A stretch of DNA of 64,000 nucleotides from Actinomadura chibensis NBRC 106107 (GTDB lineage: Bacteria; Actinomycetota; Actinomycetes; Streptosporangiales; Streptosporangiaceae), in the NCBI RefSeq assembly GCF_001552135.1, contig NZ_BCQP01000049.1:1-64000 (forward strand), in the 5' to 3' direction. Numbering within the stretch: the stretch's first letter is position 1; each line of letters opens with the position of its first letter. The notes under the pieces are model-generated. The model had not been told where the DNA came from and ran no database searches. It saw nothing but the letters and a program-made list of their open reading frames with translations. This document shows, one piece after another, positions 41,669-50,367 of the stretch. The position numbers were made by a program, and so were the translations under genes.

Positions 41669-41788
41669 GGGCGGTTCCGAAAACACAGCAGCACAAGTGA
41701 GAGCGCTTCCGCGCGGGCATGGCCCGTGCGGCGGCGGGGTTGTTCCTGGACAGGGCCCGGCGGGTGGGTCCGAGAGGGGGAGATGGTC

Positions 41789-44596
41789 ATGACGGAGACG
41801 GTGAGCGGCTCGGCGGCACGGCGCGGCAAGGGGAGCCGGAAGGGGCTCAAGATCGAGCGGATCTTCACCACCCCCGGCGTGCATCCGTACGACGAGCTGC
41901 GCTGGGAACGTCGTGACGTCGTCATGACCAACTGGCGCGACGGCTCGGTGAACTTCGAGCAGCGCGGCGTCGAGTTCCCCGACTTCTGGTCGCTGAACGC
42001 CGTCAACATCGTCACGTCCAAGTACTTCCGCGGGGCGGTCGGCACGCCGCAGCGCGAATGGAGCCTGAAGCAGCTCGTCGACCGCGTCGTCCGCGGATAT
42101 GTGGAGACGGCGCTCGCCGAGGGCTATTTCGCGTCCGAGCAGGACGCCGAGATCTTCGACCACGAGCTGAAGTACGCGCTGGTCCACCAGATGTTCAGCT
42201 TCAACTCGCCGGTCTGGTTCAACGTCGGCACCAAGTCCCCCCAGCAGGTCTCGGCGTGTTTCATCCTGTCGGTGGACGACACGATGGAGTCGATCCTCGA
42301 CTGGTACAAGGAAGAGGGCGTCATCTTCAAGGGCGGCTCCGGCGCCGGCCTGAACCTCTCCCGCATCCGCTCCAGCAAGGAGCTGCTGTCGTCCGGCGGG
42401 ACGGCCAGCGGCCCGGTGTCGTTCATGCGCGGCGCCGACGCCTCCGCCGGGACGATCAAGTCCGGCGGCGCGACCCGGCGGGCCGCGAAGATGGTCGTGC
42501 TGGACGTCGACCACCCCGACATCGGGGAGTTCATCGAGACCAAGGCGCGCGAGGAGGACAAGATCCGCGCGCTCCGCGACGCCGGGTTCGACATGGACCT
42601 CGGCGGCAAGGACATCGGCAGCGTCCAGTACCAGAACGCCAACAACTCCGTCCGCGTGTCGGACGAGTTCATGCGGGCCGTCGAGGCGGACGGCGACTTC
42701 GCGCTGCGCGCCCGGATGACCGGCGAGGTCGTCGAGACCGTCAAGGCCAAGGACCTGTTCCGGCTGATGGCGAAGGCCGCGTGGGAGTGCGCCGACCCGG
42801 GCATCCAGTACGACGACACGATCAACGACTGGCACACCAACCCCGAGACCGGGCGGATCACCGCGTCCAACCCGTGCTCGGAGTACATGAGCCTCGACAA
42901 CTCGTCCTGCAACCTGGCCAGCATCAACCTGCTGAAGTTCCTCACCGACGCCGGTACGTTCGACGTCACGCGGTTCGTCAAGCTCACCGAGCTGATCATC
43001 ACGGCGATGGACGTCTCGATCACCTTCGCCGACTTCCCGACCGAGAAGATCGCCGAGACGACCCGCGACTACCGGCAGCTCGGCATCGGCTACGCCAACC
43101 TCGGCGCGCTGCTGATGGCGACCGGGCACGCCTACGACTCCGAGGGCGGGCGCTCCCTCGCGGCGGCGATCACGTCGCTGATGACGGGCGTCGCCTACCG
43201 CCGGTCCGCCGAGATCGCGGGCGTCGTCGGCCCGTACGCGGGCTACGCCCGCAACGCCGAGGGCCACAAGCGGGTCATGCGCAAGCACGCCGCCGCGAAC
43301 GAGGGCATCCGCACGCTCGACTCGATGGACAAGGCGATCCACGCCGCCGCGGCGAAGCAGTGGCAGGAGTGCCTGAAGGCCGGGGAGAAGCACGGCTACC
43401 GCAACGCGCAGGCGTCCCTGCTCGCCCCGACCGGGACGATCGGCCTGATGATGGACTGCGACACCACCGGCATCGAGCCGGACCTCGCGCTGATGAAGTT
43501 CAAGAAGCTCGTCGGCGGCGGGTCCATGCAGATCGTCAACAACACGGTGCCGCGCGCCCTGGAGAAGCTCGGCTACCAGCAGGAGCAGATCGAGGCGATC
43601 GTCGAGTACATCGCCGAGCACGGCCACGTGGTGGACGCGCCGGGCCTGCGTCCCGAGCACTACGAGGTGTTCGACTGCGCGATGGGCGAGCGCGCGATCA
43701 GCCCGATGGGGCACGTCCGGATGATGGCGGCGGTGCAGCCGTTCCTGTCCGGTGCGATCTCCAAGACGGTCAACATGCCGGAGAAGGCCACCATCGAGGA
43801 CATCGAGAAGGTGTACTTCGAGGGCTGGCGACTCGGCCTGAAGGCCCTCGCGATCTACCGCGACAACTGCAAGGTCGGCCAGCCGCTGTCGGCCGCGGGC
43901 AAGAAGGAGGAGGTCAAGGAGGCTCCGGTGGAGACCCGTCCGGTGCGCCGGCGGCTGCCGAAGCAGCGCCCGGCGACCGTGACCCGCTTCTCCGTCGCGG
44001 GCGCCGAGGGCTACATGACCGCCTCGTCCTACCCGGACGACGGCGTCGGCGAGGTCTTCCTCAAGCTCGGCAAGCAGGGCTCCACGCTCGCCGGCGTGAT
44101 GGACGCCTTCTCCATGGCGATCTCCATCAGCCTCCAGTACGGCGTCCCGCTGGAGACCTGGGTGGAGAAGTTCACCAACATGCGGTTCGAGCCCGCCGGG
44201 ATGACCGACGACCCCGACATCCGCATGGCCACCTCGGTGATGGACTACATCTTCCGCCGCCTGGCGCTCGACCACCTGCCCTACGAGGAGCGCGCGGGCC
44301 TCGGCATCCTGACGGCGGAGGAGCGCGCCATGCAGGCCAACGGCGAGGACCCTGCCGCCCTGCACGCCGAGGACGAGGTCGACCACGAGTCCCTGGCCCA
44401 GACCGCCGAGATCACCCGGCCCGCGCCCGCGTCGCCCGCCCCGGCGGCCGAGGCCCACTCGTCCATGGAGGTCATCGAGAGCCGCCAGGGCCGCACCGCG
44501 GACGCCCCGCTCTGCCTCACCTGCGGCACCAAGATGCGCCCCGCGGGCAGCTGCTACGTCTGCGAAGGCTGCGGCTCCACCAGCGGCTGCAGCTGA
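41789..44596 (+). CDS. nrdJ: Vitamin B12-dependent class II ribonucleotide reductase
   Basis: 935 aa. Landmarks are the redox Cys in SACFILSVDD, the finger-loop motif NPCSEYMSLDNSSCNLASINL (Asn, Cys and Glu radical residues), and LAPTGTIGLMMDCDTTG. The C-terminal tail CLTCGTKMRPAGSCYVCEGCGSTSGC holds the Cys pairs that re-reduce the active site and may bind zinc. It makes deoxyribonucleotides using adenosylcobalamin, without oxygen. ATG 41789 is chosen because GAGGGGG sits 8 nt upstream; ATG 41783 is too close. It is followed by a strong terminator. Confidence 0.97.
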   Translation: MTETVSGSAARRGKGSRKGLKIERIFTTPGVHPYDELRWERRDVVMTNWRDGSVNFEQRGVEFPDFWSLNAVNIVTSKYFRGAVGTPQREWSLKQLVDRVVRGYVETALAEGYFASEQDAEIFDHELKYALVHQMFSFNSPVWFNVGTKSPQQVSACFILSVDDTMESILDWYKEEGVIFKGGSGAGLNLSRIRSSKELLSSGGTASGPVSFMRGADASAGTIKSGGATRRAAKMVVLDVDHPDIGEFIETKAREEDKIRALRDAGFDMDLGGKDIGSVQYQNANNSVRVSDEFMRAVEADGDFALRARMTGEVVETVKAKDLFRLMAKAAWECADPGIQYDDTINDWHTNPETGRITASNPCSEYMSLDNSSCNLASINLLKFLTDAGTFDVTRFVKLTELIITAMDVSITFADFPTEKIAETTRDYRQLGIGYANLGALLMATGHAYDSEGGRSLAAAITSLMTGVAYRRSAEIAGVVGPYAGYARNAEGHKRVMRKHAAANEGIRTLDSMDKAIHAAAAKQWQECLKAGEKHGYRNAQASLLAPTGTIGLMMDCDTTGIEPDLALMKFKKLVGGGSMQIVNNTVPRALEKLGYQQEQIEAIVEYIAEHGHVVDAPGLRPEHYEVFDCAMGERAISPMGHVRMMAAVQPFLSGAISKTVNMPEKATIEDIEKVYFEGWRLGLKALAIYRDNCKVGQPLSAAGKKEEVKEAPVETRPVRRRLPKQRPATVTRFSVAGAEGYMTASSYPDDGVGEVFLKLGKQGSTLAGVMDAFSMAISISLQYGVPLETWVEKFTNMRFEPAGMTDDPDIRMATSVMDYIFRRLALDHLPYEERAGLGILTAEERAMQANGEDPAALHAEDEVDHESLAQTAEITRPAPASPAPAAEAHSSMEVIESRQGRTADAPLCLTCGTKMRPAGSCYVCEGCGSTSGCS

Positions 44597-44606
44597 GCGA
44601 AGTGTG

Positions 44607-44641
44607 CGAAGGGGGACCGGCCGTGGGCCGGTCCCCCTTCG
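44607..44641 (+). terminator. Terminator of the nrdRJ operon
   Basis: A perfect 16-bp stem (44607-44622 with 44626-44641, starting CGAAGGGGGACC) with a 3-nt loop, 11 nt after the nrdJ stop. It may also serve the convergent DoxX gene. Confidence 0.88.
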
Positions 44642-44664
44642 TCGCGTTCTGGTGCTGGGTTCGG

Positions 44665-45321
44665 TCAGAGCTCCTTGGCGAGGCCGGGGGTGCGCTGTTT
44701 GCGGGCGGCTTTGCGGGCTCCGGCCACCATGACGTCCTCTTCGGAGCCGTCGGGGTCGGGGGTTTCGGCGGGTTCCGGGGGCGTCTTCGCCGCGCGGCGC
44801 CGTTTCTTCGGCGGTTGCTCTGCGGGCTGGGTTTCGGTTCCGCGGAGTGAGTCGACGAAGCTTGCCGCGTCGTCCTCTTCCTCAGTTTCCGGATTTTGCA
44901 GGCGGCGGGCGACGAGCCAGCGGTCGGCGGTGAGGCGGCCGCCGCCGCCCGCGGCGAAGAGCAGGCTCGCGAGGCCGAGGGCGAGGACGAGTTCGTAGCC
45001 GTTCCGGATCCTTCCGTCGTCCACCAGGAAGACGCCGTTCTCCGCGTGGACGAAGAGGAACGCGCCCGCCATGTCCATGAACAGCAGGACGCCGGTGACC
45101 GGCAGGCCCAGTCCGGCGATGAGCGCGGCGCCGCCGAGCACCTCGACGAACGCGGAGTAGATGGCGGCGGCGGTCGGCAGCGGCACGCCGAGGGAGTCGA
45201 ACGAGCGGCCCGTCGCGGTGATGCCCGCTTCGATCTTCTGCCAGCCGTGCGCCATGAAGATGATCCCGACGCCGAGCCGGGCCAGGGCGGCCACGACGTC
45301 GTAGAGCGGCCGAGTGCGCAT
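44665..45321 (-). CDS. DoxX family membrane protein with charged C-terminal tail
   Basis: 218 aa. Four hydrophobic segments form a DoxX domain: LARLGVGIIFMAHGWQKIEAG, AIYSAFVEVLGGAALIAGLGLPVTGVLLFMDMAGAFLF and YELVLALGLASLLFAAGGGG. From about residue 140 the protein is a hydrophilic tail rich in Glu, Lys and Pro (EEEDDAASF, PPKKRRRAAKTPPEP). Some DoxX proteins act with thiol or redox partners. The nearby OsmC gene, divergent at 45468, hints at a redox role. The gene is convergent with nrdJ. Confidence 0.88.
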   Translation of the reverse strand: MRTRPLYDVVAALARLGVGIIFMAHGWQKIEAGITATGRSFDSLGVPLPTAAAIYSAFVEVLGGAALIAGLGLPVTGVLLFMDMAGAFLFVHAENGVFLVDDGRIRNGYELVLALGLASLLFAAGGGGRLTADRWLVARRLQNPETEEEDDAASFVDSLRGTETQPAEQPPKKRRRAAKTPPEPAETPDPDGSEEDVMVAGARKAARKQRTPGLAKEL

Positions 45322-45467
45322 AACGTCGGCTCCTTTAGCCGGAGATGGCCGATTCGACCGAGAGTATGACGTCCTGGCCGGTATCCCGCGAGTCGCGCAG
45401 TTGAGAGGGCGTTAGCGTGGTGCCGGGGTGGCGCTGCCCGCGCCGAGATCGGACGAGAGCGAGCCGT

Positions 45468-45926
45468 ATGAAGAAGCACCAGTACGAGGTGTCGGTCACC
45501 TGGACGGGCAACACCGGTTCGGGGACGAGTTCCTACCGCGCTTACGAGCGGGCCCACGAGATCCGGGCGGACGGGAAGCCGCCGATCGCGGGCAGTTCCG
45601 ATCCCTCGTTCCGCGGTGACGCCGCGCGCTGGAATCCGGAGGAACTGCTCGTCGCGTCCCTGTCGCAGTGCCACATGCTGTGGTTCCTGCATTTGTGCGC
45701 GGTGGAGAAGGTCGTCGTGACCGCGTACGAGGACAGCCCGCGCGGCACCATGGTCGAGACTCCGGACGGGGGCGGGCGGTTCGAGGAGGTCGTCCTGCGT
45801 CCCCGGGCGACCCTGGCCGACGCCGGGCAGGCCGGACGGGCCGCCGAACTGCACGACCGGGCGCACGAACTGTGCTTCATCGCCAACTCGATGAATTTCC
45901 CCGTCCGGCACGAGCCGGAGTTCTGA
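45468..45926 (+). CDS. OsmC family peroxidase-like protein
   Basis: 152 aa. The two conserved Cys are in LVASLSQCHMLWFLHLC (first at about 68) and in HDRAHELCFIANSMNFPV (second). The pattern EELLVASLSQCHM is the OsmC/Ohr hallmark, and the chain fits the YhfA-like OsmC group. Such proteins reduce organic hydroperoxides with thiol partners. It is upstream of a LysR gene on the same strand (65 bp gap) and divergent from DoxX. Confidence 0.9.
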   Translation: MKKHQYEVSVTWTGNTGSGTSSYRAYERAHEIRADGKPPIAGSSDPSFRGDAARWNPEELLVASLSQCHMLWFLHLCAVEKVVVTAYEDSPRGTMVETPDGGGRFEEVVLRPRATLADAGQAGRAAELHDRAHELCFIANSMNFPVRHEPEF

Positions 45927-45993
45927 TCTGGTTCTTCGTAAGGTGAGAAGTCATTGTGATGAGCTGGTGGGTTGGTGAGATGCTGGACGCATG

Positions 45994-46884
45994 ATGGGGT
46001 CTCGTCAGCTCGAATACTTCCGGGCCGTCGCGCGTGAGCTGCACTTCACGCGGGCGGCGGAGGCGCTGCGGATCGCGCAGCCCGCGCTGTCCCAGCAGAT
46101 CCGCAAGCTGGAGCGGCAGCTCGGCGTCGCGCTGTTCGAGCGGAACAACCACCGGGTGGAGCTGACCCCGGCCGGGGCGGCGCTGCTGGAGCACGCCGAA
46201 CGCATCCTGGCCGACATGGCCGCGGTCGAAGACGAGATGCGCGGATGGGCGGAGGGCACCCGCGGGCGGATACGCCTCGGGGGCGCGCGCGGGCTGACGG
46301 CGCGGTTGGCGCGGCTGCTCGCCGAGTTCTCCCGCCAGTACCCGGCGATCGTCGTGGAACTGCTGGAGATGAACACCGAGGAGATGGTCGCGGGCCTGTA
46401 CGGCGGACGGCTCGACGCCGCGACCGTCGTACGTCTACCTCCGCAGGAAGAGGGACGACGCCTTTCCTTCCTGCCGCTCGGTGAAGAACCACTGGTCCTC
46501 GTCACGGCTCCCTCTGGGCCGCTCGGCGGAAAGTACCGGGTGCCTGTCGCGTCCTTGGACGGGATCGACCTGGTGTGCTACCCGCAGGGGTCGGTCATAC
46601 GGGAGATCGTCCTGTCGGCGCTGGCGGACGCGGGCGCTACGCCGCACATCCGTTTCGAGACGCGCGAGTACAGCACGGCCAGGGCCATGGTGTCGGTAGG
46701 GCTCGCGGCGGCCGTCATGCCGCGCTCGGTGGCGGAGGAGCCGGGGCAGCCGGTCGGCGTCGTCCGGCTCGATCCGGAGCCGACCTGGGCGCCGTCGCTG
46801 GCCTGGCCCGCCGGACGCCGTCCCGGTCCGGCGCTGGCCGCGTTCATCGACTTCATGGCGCGGCACCCCGACCTGGCCTCATAA
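45994..46884 (+). CDS. LysR family transcriptional regulator
   Basis: About 296 aa. N-terminal HTH: RQLEYFRAVARELHFTRAAEALRIAQPALSQQIRKLERQLGVALFERN. The rest is a periplasmic-binding-type effector domain (GLTARLARLLAEFSRQYPAIVVELLEMNTEEMVAGL). The 45991 and 45994 ATG codons are equally possible. A gene for a carboxymuconolactone decarboxylase/hydrolase fusion lies 109 bp downstream on the same strand and is a plausible target. LysR proteins of this kind often control aromatic acid pathways. Confidence 0.92.
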   Translation: MGSRQLEYFRAVARELHFTRAAEALRIAQPALSQQIRKLERQLGVALFERNNHRVELTPAGAALLEHAERILADMAAVEDEMRGWAEGTRGRIRLGGARGLTARLARLLAEFSRQYPAIVVELLEMNTEEMVAGLYGGRLDAATVVRLPPQEEGRRLSFLPLGEEPLVLVTAPSGPLGGKYRVPVASLDGIDLVCYPQGSVIREIVLSALADAGATPHIRFETREYSTARAMVSVGLAAAVMPRSVAEEPGQPVGVVRLDPEPTWAPSLAWPAGRRPGPALAAFIDFMARHPDLAS

Positions 46885-46886
46885 GC

Positions 46887-46910
46887 ATCGAATATCACCA
46901 ATAGATCGAT
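46887..46910. promoter_or_regulatory. Possible LysR-type operator
   Basis: ATCGA and TCGAT flank 14 bases in a short AT-rich patch between the LysR gene and the fusion gene. Length and symmetry fit a LysR site (T-N11-A core type), but a single weak inverted repeat is thin evidence. Confidence 0.4.
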
Positions 46911-46993
46911 CATGCCTTGGACATCTGGCCCGGCGGCGGTCGAAGATTGGCGTGTCCGCGGGGTGCGGGCAATTCCTGAAAAAGGGGCACGGC

Positions 46994-48148
46994 ATGAAGC
47001 GCGGTAGGCACGAATTCCAGGGTCTGATGGGCGACGATCCCGAGGGGGCGCTCGCCGAAGTGCTGCGGACCTCCCCGCAGATGTTCGAGACGGTCGTGGA
47101 CGGGGCGTTCGGCGGCCCCCTGTCGCGGCCGGAACTGAGCCGCCGCGAGCGCGAGCTGGTGACGGTCGCCGTCATCGCCGCCGGGGGCGGAGCCGACCGC
47201 CGTCTGGCCAGCCATGTGCGGGGAGCGTTGCGGCAGGGGGTCGCCCCGTCCGAGTTGCTGGCGCTCTCCGAGCACCTCTCGGTGTACGCGGGTTTCCCGC
47301 GCGCGCTTGACACACTCGCCGTGGTGAACGACGTGTTTGTGCAGCAGGAGATTCCGGACCCTCCGCGCCTGCATCGAGTCGCGCTCGCCGACCACGAGAC
47401 GGTGGTGGCCCAGCGTGGAGACCACGGACCGGCGGTAATTCTGTCGCATTCCCTGGGCGTGGACTGGCGCATGTGGGAGCCGGTCATGGATCGCCTGGCC
47501 CACGGCCGCCGCGTCTTCGCGTACGACTTCCGGGGCCATGGCGCCGCAAGGGGCATGGCCCGCCCGTTCACCATGGACGACCTCGCGGCCGACATGCTCG
47601 GCGTAATGGACGCCTTCAGCCTCGACCGTGCGCACGTTGTCGGTCTGTCCATGGGCGGAGGCATCGCGCAGACCGTCGCCGTCAGCGCGCCAGAGCGGGT
47701 GGCGTCGTTGTCCCTGCTCGCCACGACCGACCACCCGTTTGATGCGTTCGAGGGCCGCGCGCGCTCTGGCGAGGTGGACGGGATGGAGGCGCAGATCGTC
47801 CCGACGCTGACGCGCTGGTTCACGCCTGCCGCGCTCGCCACGAATCCTTGGGGTGTGCGGTACGCGCGTGAGCACATCCGGCGTTTCGACCCGTCCGACT
47901 GGGCCGCCGCTTGGCGCGCCTTCAAGAACGTTCACGTTCAGGGACGGCTCGCTGGGGCCGACTTCCCCGTCCTGGTCCTCGCGGGCGAGCACGACGCCTC
48001 GACCACACCGGAGATCATGTCGGGCATAGCCGAGCGCATTCCCGGCTCGACCTACCGGGAGCTTCCCGGGACGCCGCACATGCAGACGCTCGAACAACCC
48101 GACCTGGTCGCAGAGGCCCTGGACGAGTTCCTCCCCGCCGACCGCTAG
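46994..48148 (+). CDS. Carboxymuconolactone decarboxylase / alpha-beta hydrolase fusion
   Basis: 384 aa with two domains. Residues 1-125 are a CMD domain (LSRRERELVTVAVIAAGGGADRRLASHVRGALRQGVAPSELLALSEHLSVYAGFPRAL). Residues about 135-384 are a hydrolase with nucleophile GLSMGGGIAQ, acid AGEHDAS and catalytic His GTPHMQTLEQP. In the beta-ketoadipate pathway PcaL fuses the same two activities, but with the hydrolase first. Here the order is reversed, so it may be a distinct fusion or have another substrate. ATG 46994 gives the natural CMD start. A LysR gene is upstream. Confidence 0.87.
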   Translation: MKRGRHEFQGLMGDDPEGALAEVLRTSPQMFETVVDGAFGGPLSRPELSRRERELVTVAVIAAGGGADRRLASHVRGALRQGVAPSELLALSEHLSVYAGFPRALDTLAVVNDVFVQQEIPDPPRLHRVALADHETVVAQRGDHGPAVILSHSLGVDWRMWEPVMDRLAHGRRVFAYDFRGHGAARGMARPFTMDDLAADMLGVMDAFSLDRAHVVGLSMGGGIAQTVAVSAPERVASLSLLATTDHPFDAFEGRARSGEVDGMEAQIVPTLTRWFTPAALATNPWGVRYAREHIRRFDPSDWAAAWRAFKNVHVQGRLAGADFPVLVLAGEHDASTTPEIMSGIAERIPGSTYRELPGTPHMQTLEQPDLVAEALDEFLPADR

Positions 48149-48160
48149 GACGCGCGCGGT

Positions 48161-49126
48161 CTAGCGCGTGCGCCCTCGCGCTTTCAGGGGAGTGGCGGGC
48201 ATCGCGGGCGCGGGGAGGGGCGGGCCGTCGTAGCCGTGCACCTCGCCGAAGCGGTCGCCGGTGGTCCAGTCCTCGCGCGCCCGCGCGATCTCCTCACCCG
48301 TCCGGGCGACGAAGTTCCACCACATGACGAGCTTCTCCTCGAACGGTTCCCCGCCCAGCAGGACCAGGCCGCTGTCGCCGTCGGCGCGCAAGGGGAGTTC
48401 GCGTCGTCCGCACCCGAGGTACAGCATGGAGCCGGGCTCCACGCGCATCCCGTCGATCTCGGTCACGCCCGACATGGTGAGCGCGGCGTACTCGAAGTCC
48501 GGCTCGACCGGGAGGCGCACGTCGGCTCCGTCGGCCAGGGCGAGGTCGGCCCCCACGATCGGCGTGAACGCCGTGCCGGGTGAGGAGGCGCCGTCGAGGT
48601 CACCGAGAATGACCGTCGCGCTGAAGCCGGGACCGTCCACGACGGGCAGGTCACCATGATGCTCGAACGCGGGATCGGTGTGGCGGTGCCCGTCGGGCAA
48701 CGCCACCCACAACTGCGCCCCGTGCAGGATCGACGGATGGTCGCGGGGCGATTCCTCCGAATGCGCGATGGCACGCCCGGCCGTCATGAGCCCGAGCTCC
48801 TTCGGGCGGACGGTCTGCAGGCTGCCGAGGCTGTCGCGGTGCAGAACCTCGCCGTCGTGCAGCCAGCTCACCGTCTGCAGCCCGATGTGCGGGTGCGGCG
48901 GTACCTGCATGCCCGGCTCGTCGGCGATGTCGTCCGGCCCGTAGTGGTCGACGAAACACCAGGCGCCCACCATGCGCCGCCCCAGGCTGGGCAGGAGCCT
49001 GCGGACGACCGTGCTCTCGCCCAGCGGCACCCGGCGCGGCGGCAGGAGCTCGTGGACCGGGCCGCCCGGCACGTCGTCCCGTCCGCCGCACTGGACCGGC
49101 TTCGGCCGCACATCAAGATTGCTCAC
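48161..49126 (-). CDS. Pirin family protein
   Basis: 321 aa. The pirin N-terminal domain has GAWCFVDHYGPDD and PPHPHIGLQTVSWLHDGEVLHRDSLGS, with metal-binding His residues and Glu. The second conserved region is MTAGRAIAHSEES and LHGAQLWVALPD. A C-terminal cupin half follows. Family members bind iron or have quercetinase activity, and the physiological role is unknown here. GTG 49126 has GGGGAGG 7-8 nt upstream. It is convergent with the fusion gene and divergent from the lipoate ligase gene. Confidence 0.9.
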   Translation of the reverse strand: MSNLDVRPKPVQCGGRDDVPGGPVHELLPPRRVPLGESTVVRRLLPSLGRRMVGAWCFVDHYGPDDIADEPGMQVPPHPHIGLQTVSWLHDGEVLHRDSLGSLQTVRPKELGLMTAGRAIAHSEESPRDHPSILHGAQLWVALPDGHRHTDPAFEHHGDLPVVDGPGFSATVILGDLDGASSPGTAFTPIVGADLALADGADVRLPVEPDFEYAALTMSGVTEIDGMRVEPGSMLYLGCGRRELPLRADGDSGLVLLGGEPFEEKLVMWWNFVARTGEEIARAREDWTTGDRFGEVHGYDGPPLPAPAMPATPLKARGRTR

Positions 49127-49190
49127 CAGCGTCGCCTCCCCCAAGCGGCCCCGGAATCAGGGCCAGGACGGTGGGGTTTGAATCTACGTG

Positions 49191-50240
49191 ATGCACGGTG
49201 AATACAAGGTTCCCGGGGGCAAGCTCGTCGTCGCGGACGTCGATGTCGTGGACGGCCTCCTGCGCGATCCCAGGATCAGCGGCGACTTCTTTCTCGAACC
49301 GGATGAGGCCCTAGAGCGGATGAACCACATCCTGGACGGCCTCCCCGCGGGGCTGGACGCGAAGGCGATCGGCGCCCGCGTGGAGGCGGGCCTGCCGCGC
49401 CACACGGTCATGCTGGGAATCACCGCCGAGGCCGTGGGGATCGCCGTCCGCCGGGCGGTCACGCGCGCCTCGGACTGGCGGGACCACGACTGGCGGCTGA
49501 TCCACGAACCGCCGCAGGAGCCCGCCCTCCACATGGCGCTCGATCAGGTCCTCGCCGAGGAGGTGGGCGCGGGACGCCGACCGCCGACGCTGCGGGTGTG
49601 GGAGTGGGCTTCCCCCGCCGTCGTCATCGGGAGCTTCCAATCCCTGCGGAACGAGGTGGACGCAGAGGCGGCCGAACGCCACGGAGTGAACGTGGTGCGT
49701 CGCATCAGCGGCGGTGGCGCGATGTTCATCGAGCCCGGCAACACCATCACGTACTCGCTGTACGCGCCCGAGACGCTTGTGGCCGGGATGTCGTTCGCGG
49801 AGAGCTACGCCTTCCTTGACGACTGGGTCCTGGGCGCGCTGGGCGAACTCGGCATCAGGGCTTGGTACCAGCCGTTGAACGACATCACGTCCGACCAAGG
49901 CAAGATTGCCGGGGCGGCCCAGAAACGGCTCGCCGCCGGAGCGGTCCTGCACCACGTGACCATGGCCTACGACATCGACGCCGAGAAGATGCTGCAGGTG
50001 CTCCGGATCGGCAGGGAGAAGATCTCCGACAAGGGCATCGCGAGCGCCGTCAAACGGGTCGACCCGCTCCGCCGCCAGACCGGGCTCGCCCGCGAGGACA
50101 TCATCGACCGCATGATCAAGCACTTCCGCGCCCGGTACGGCCTGGCCGAAGGGCACGTGACCGAAGACGAACTCCGCCTCGCCCACAAATACGTCGGCGA
50201 CAAGTTCGACACCCCCGAGTGGACCGCGCGCGTCCCCTGA
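49191..50240 (+). CDS. Lipoate-protein ligase with accessory domain
   Basis: 349 aa. An N-terminal accessory domain (about 1-85; GEYKVPGGKLVVADVDV, DDFFLEPDEALERMNHIL-like) precedes the catalytic BPL/LplA domain: DWRLIHEPPQEPALHMALDQVL, PAVVIGSFQS, VVRRISGGGAMFIEPGNTITYSL and the Lys in SDQGKIAGAAQ. It attaches lipoate to 2-oxoacid dehydrogenase or glycine cleavage proteins. E. coli LplA has the small domain at the C-terminus, whereas several actinobacterial and archaeal forms carry it in front or on a second protein. ATG 49191 follows GTG 49188. Confidence 0.88.
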   Translation: MHGEYKVPGGKLVVADVDVVDGLLRDPRISGDFFLEPDEALERMNHILDGLPAGLDAKAIGARVEAGLPRHTVMLGITAEAVGIAVRRAVTRASDWRDHDWRLIHEPPQEPALHMALDQVLAEEVGAGRRPPTLRVWEWASPAVVIGSFQSLRNEVDAEAAERHGVNVVRRISGGGAMFIEPGNTITYSLYAPETLVAGMSFAESYAFLDDWVLGALGELGIRAWYQPLNDITSDQGKIAGAAQKRLAAGAVLHHVTMAYDIDAEKMLQVLRIGREKISDKGIASAVKRVDPLRRQTGLAREDIIDRMIKHFRARYGLAEGHVTEDELRLAHKYVGDKFDTPEWTARVP

Positions 50241-50367
50241 CGACGAACCGAGCGCCATAGCCGGACGGAACTCACGGTCGTTTCCGTGCGTCCTCCCCTC
50301 ATGCAGGTCGCGGGGCCGAGCGGCCACCCCGTAGGTTGGGCAGATCGGCCGATGATGAGGAGCGTTC

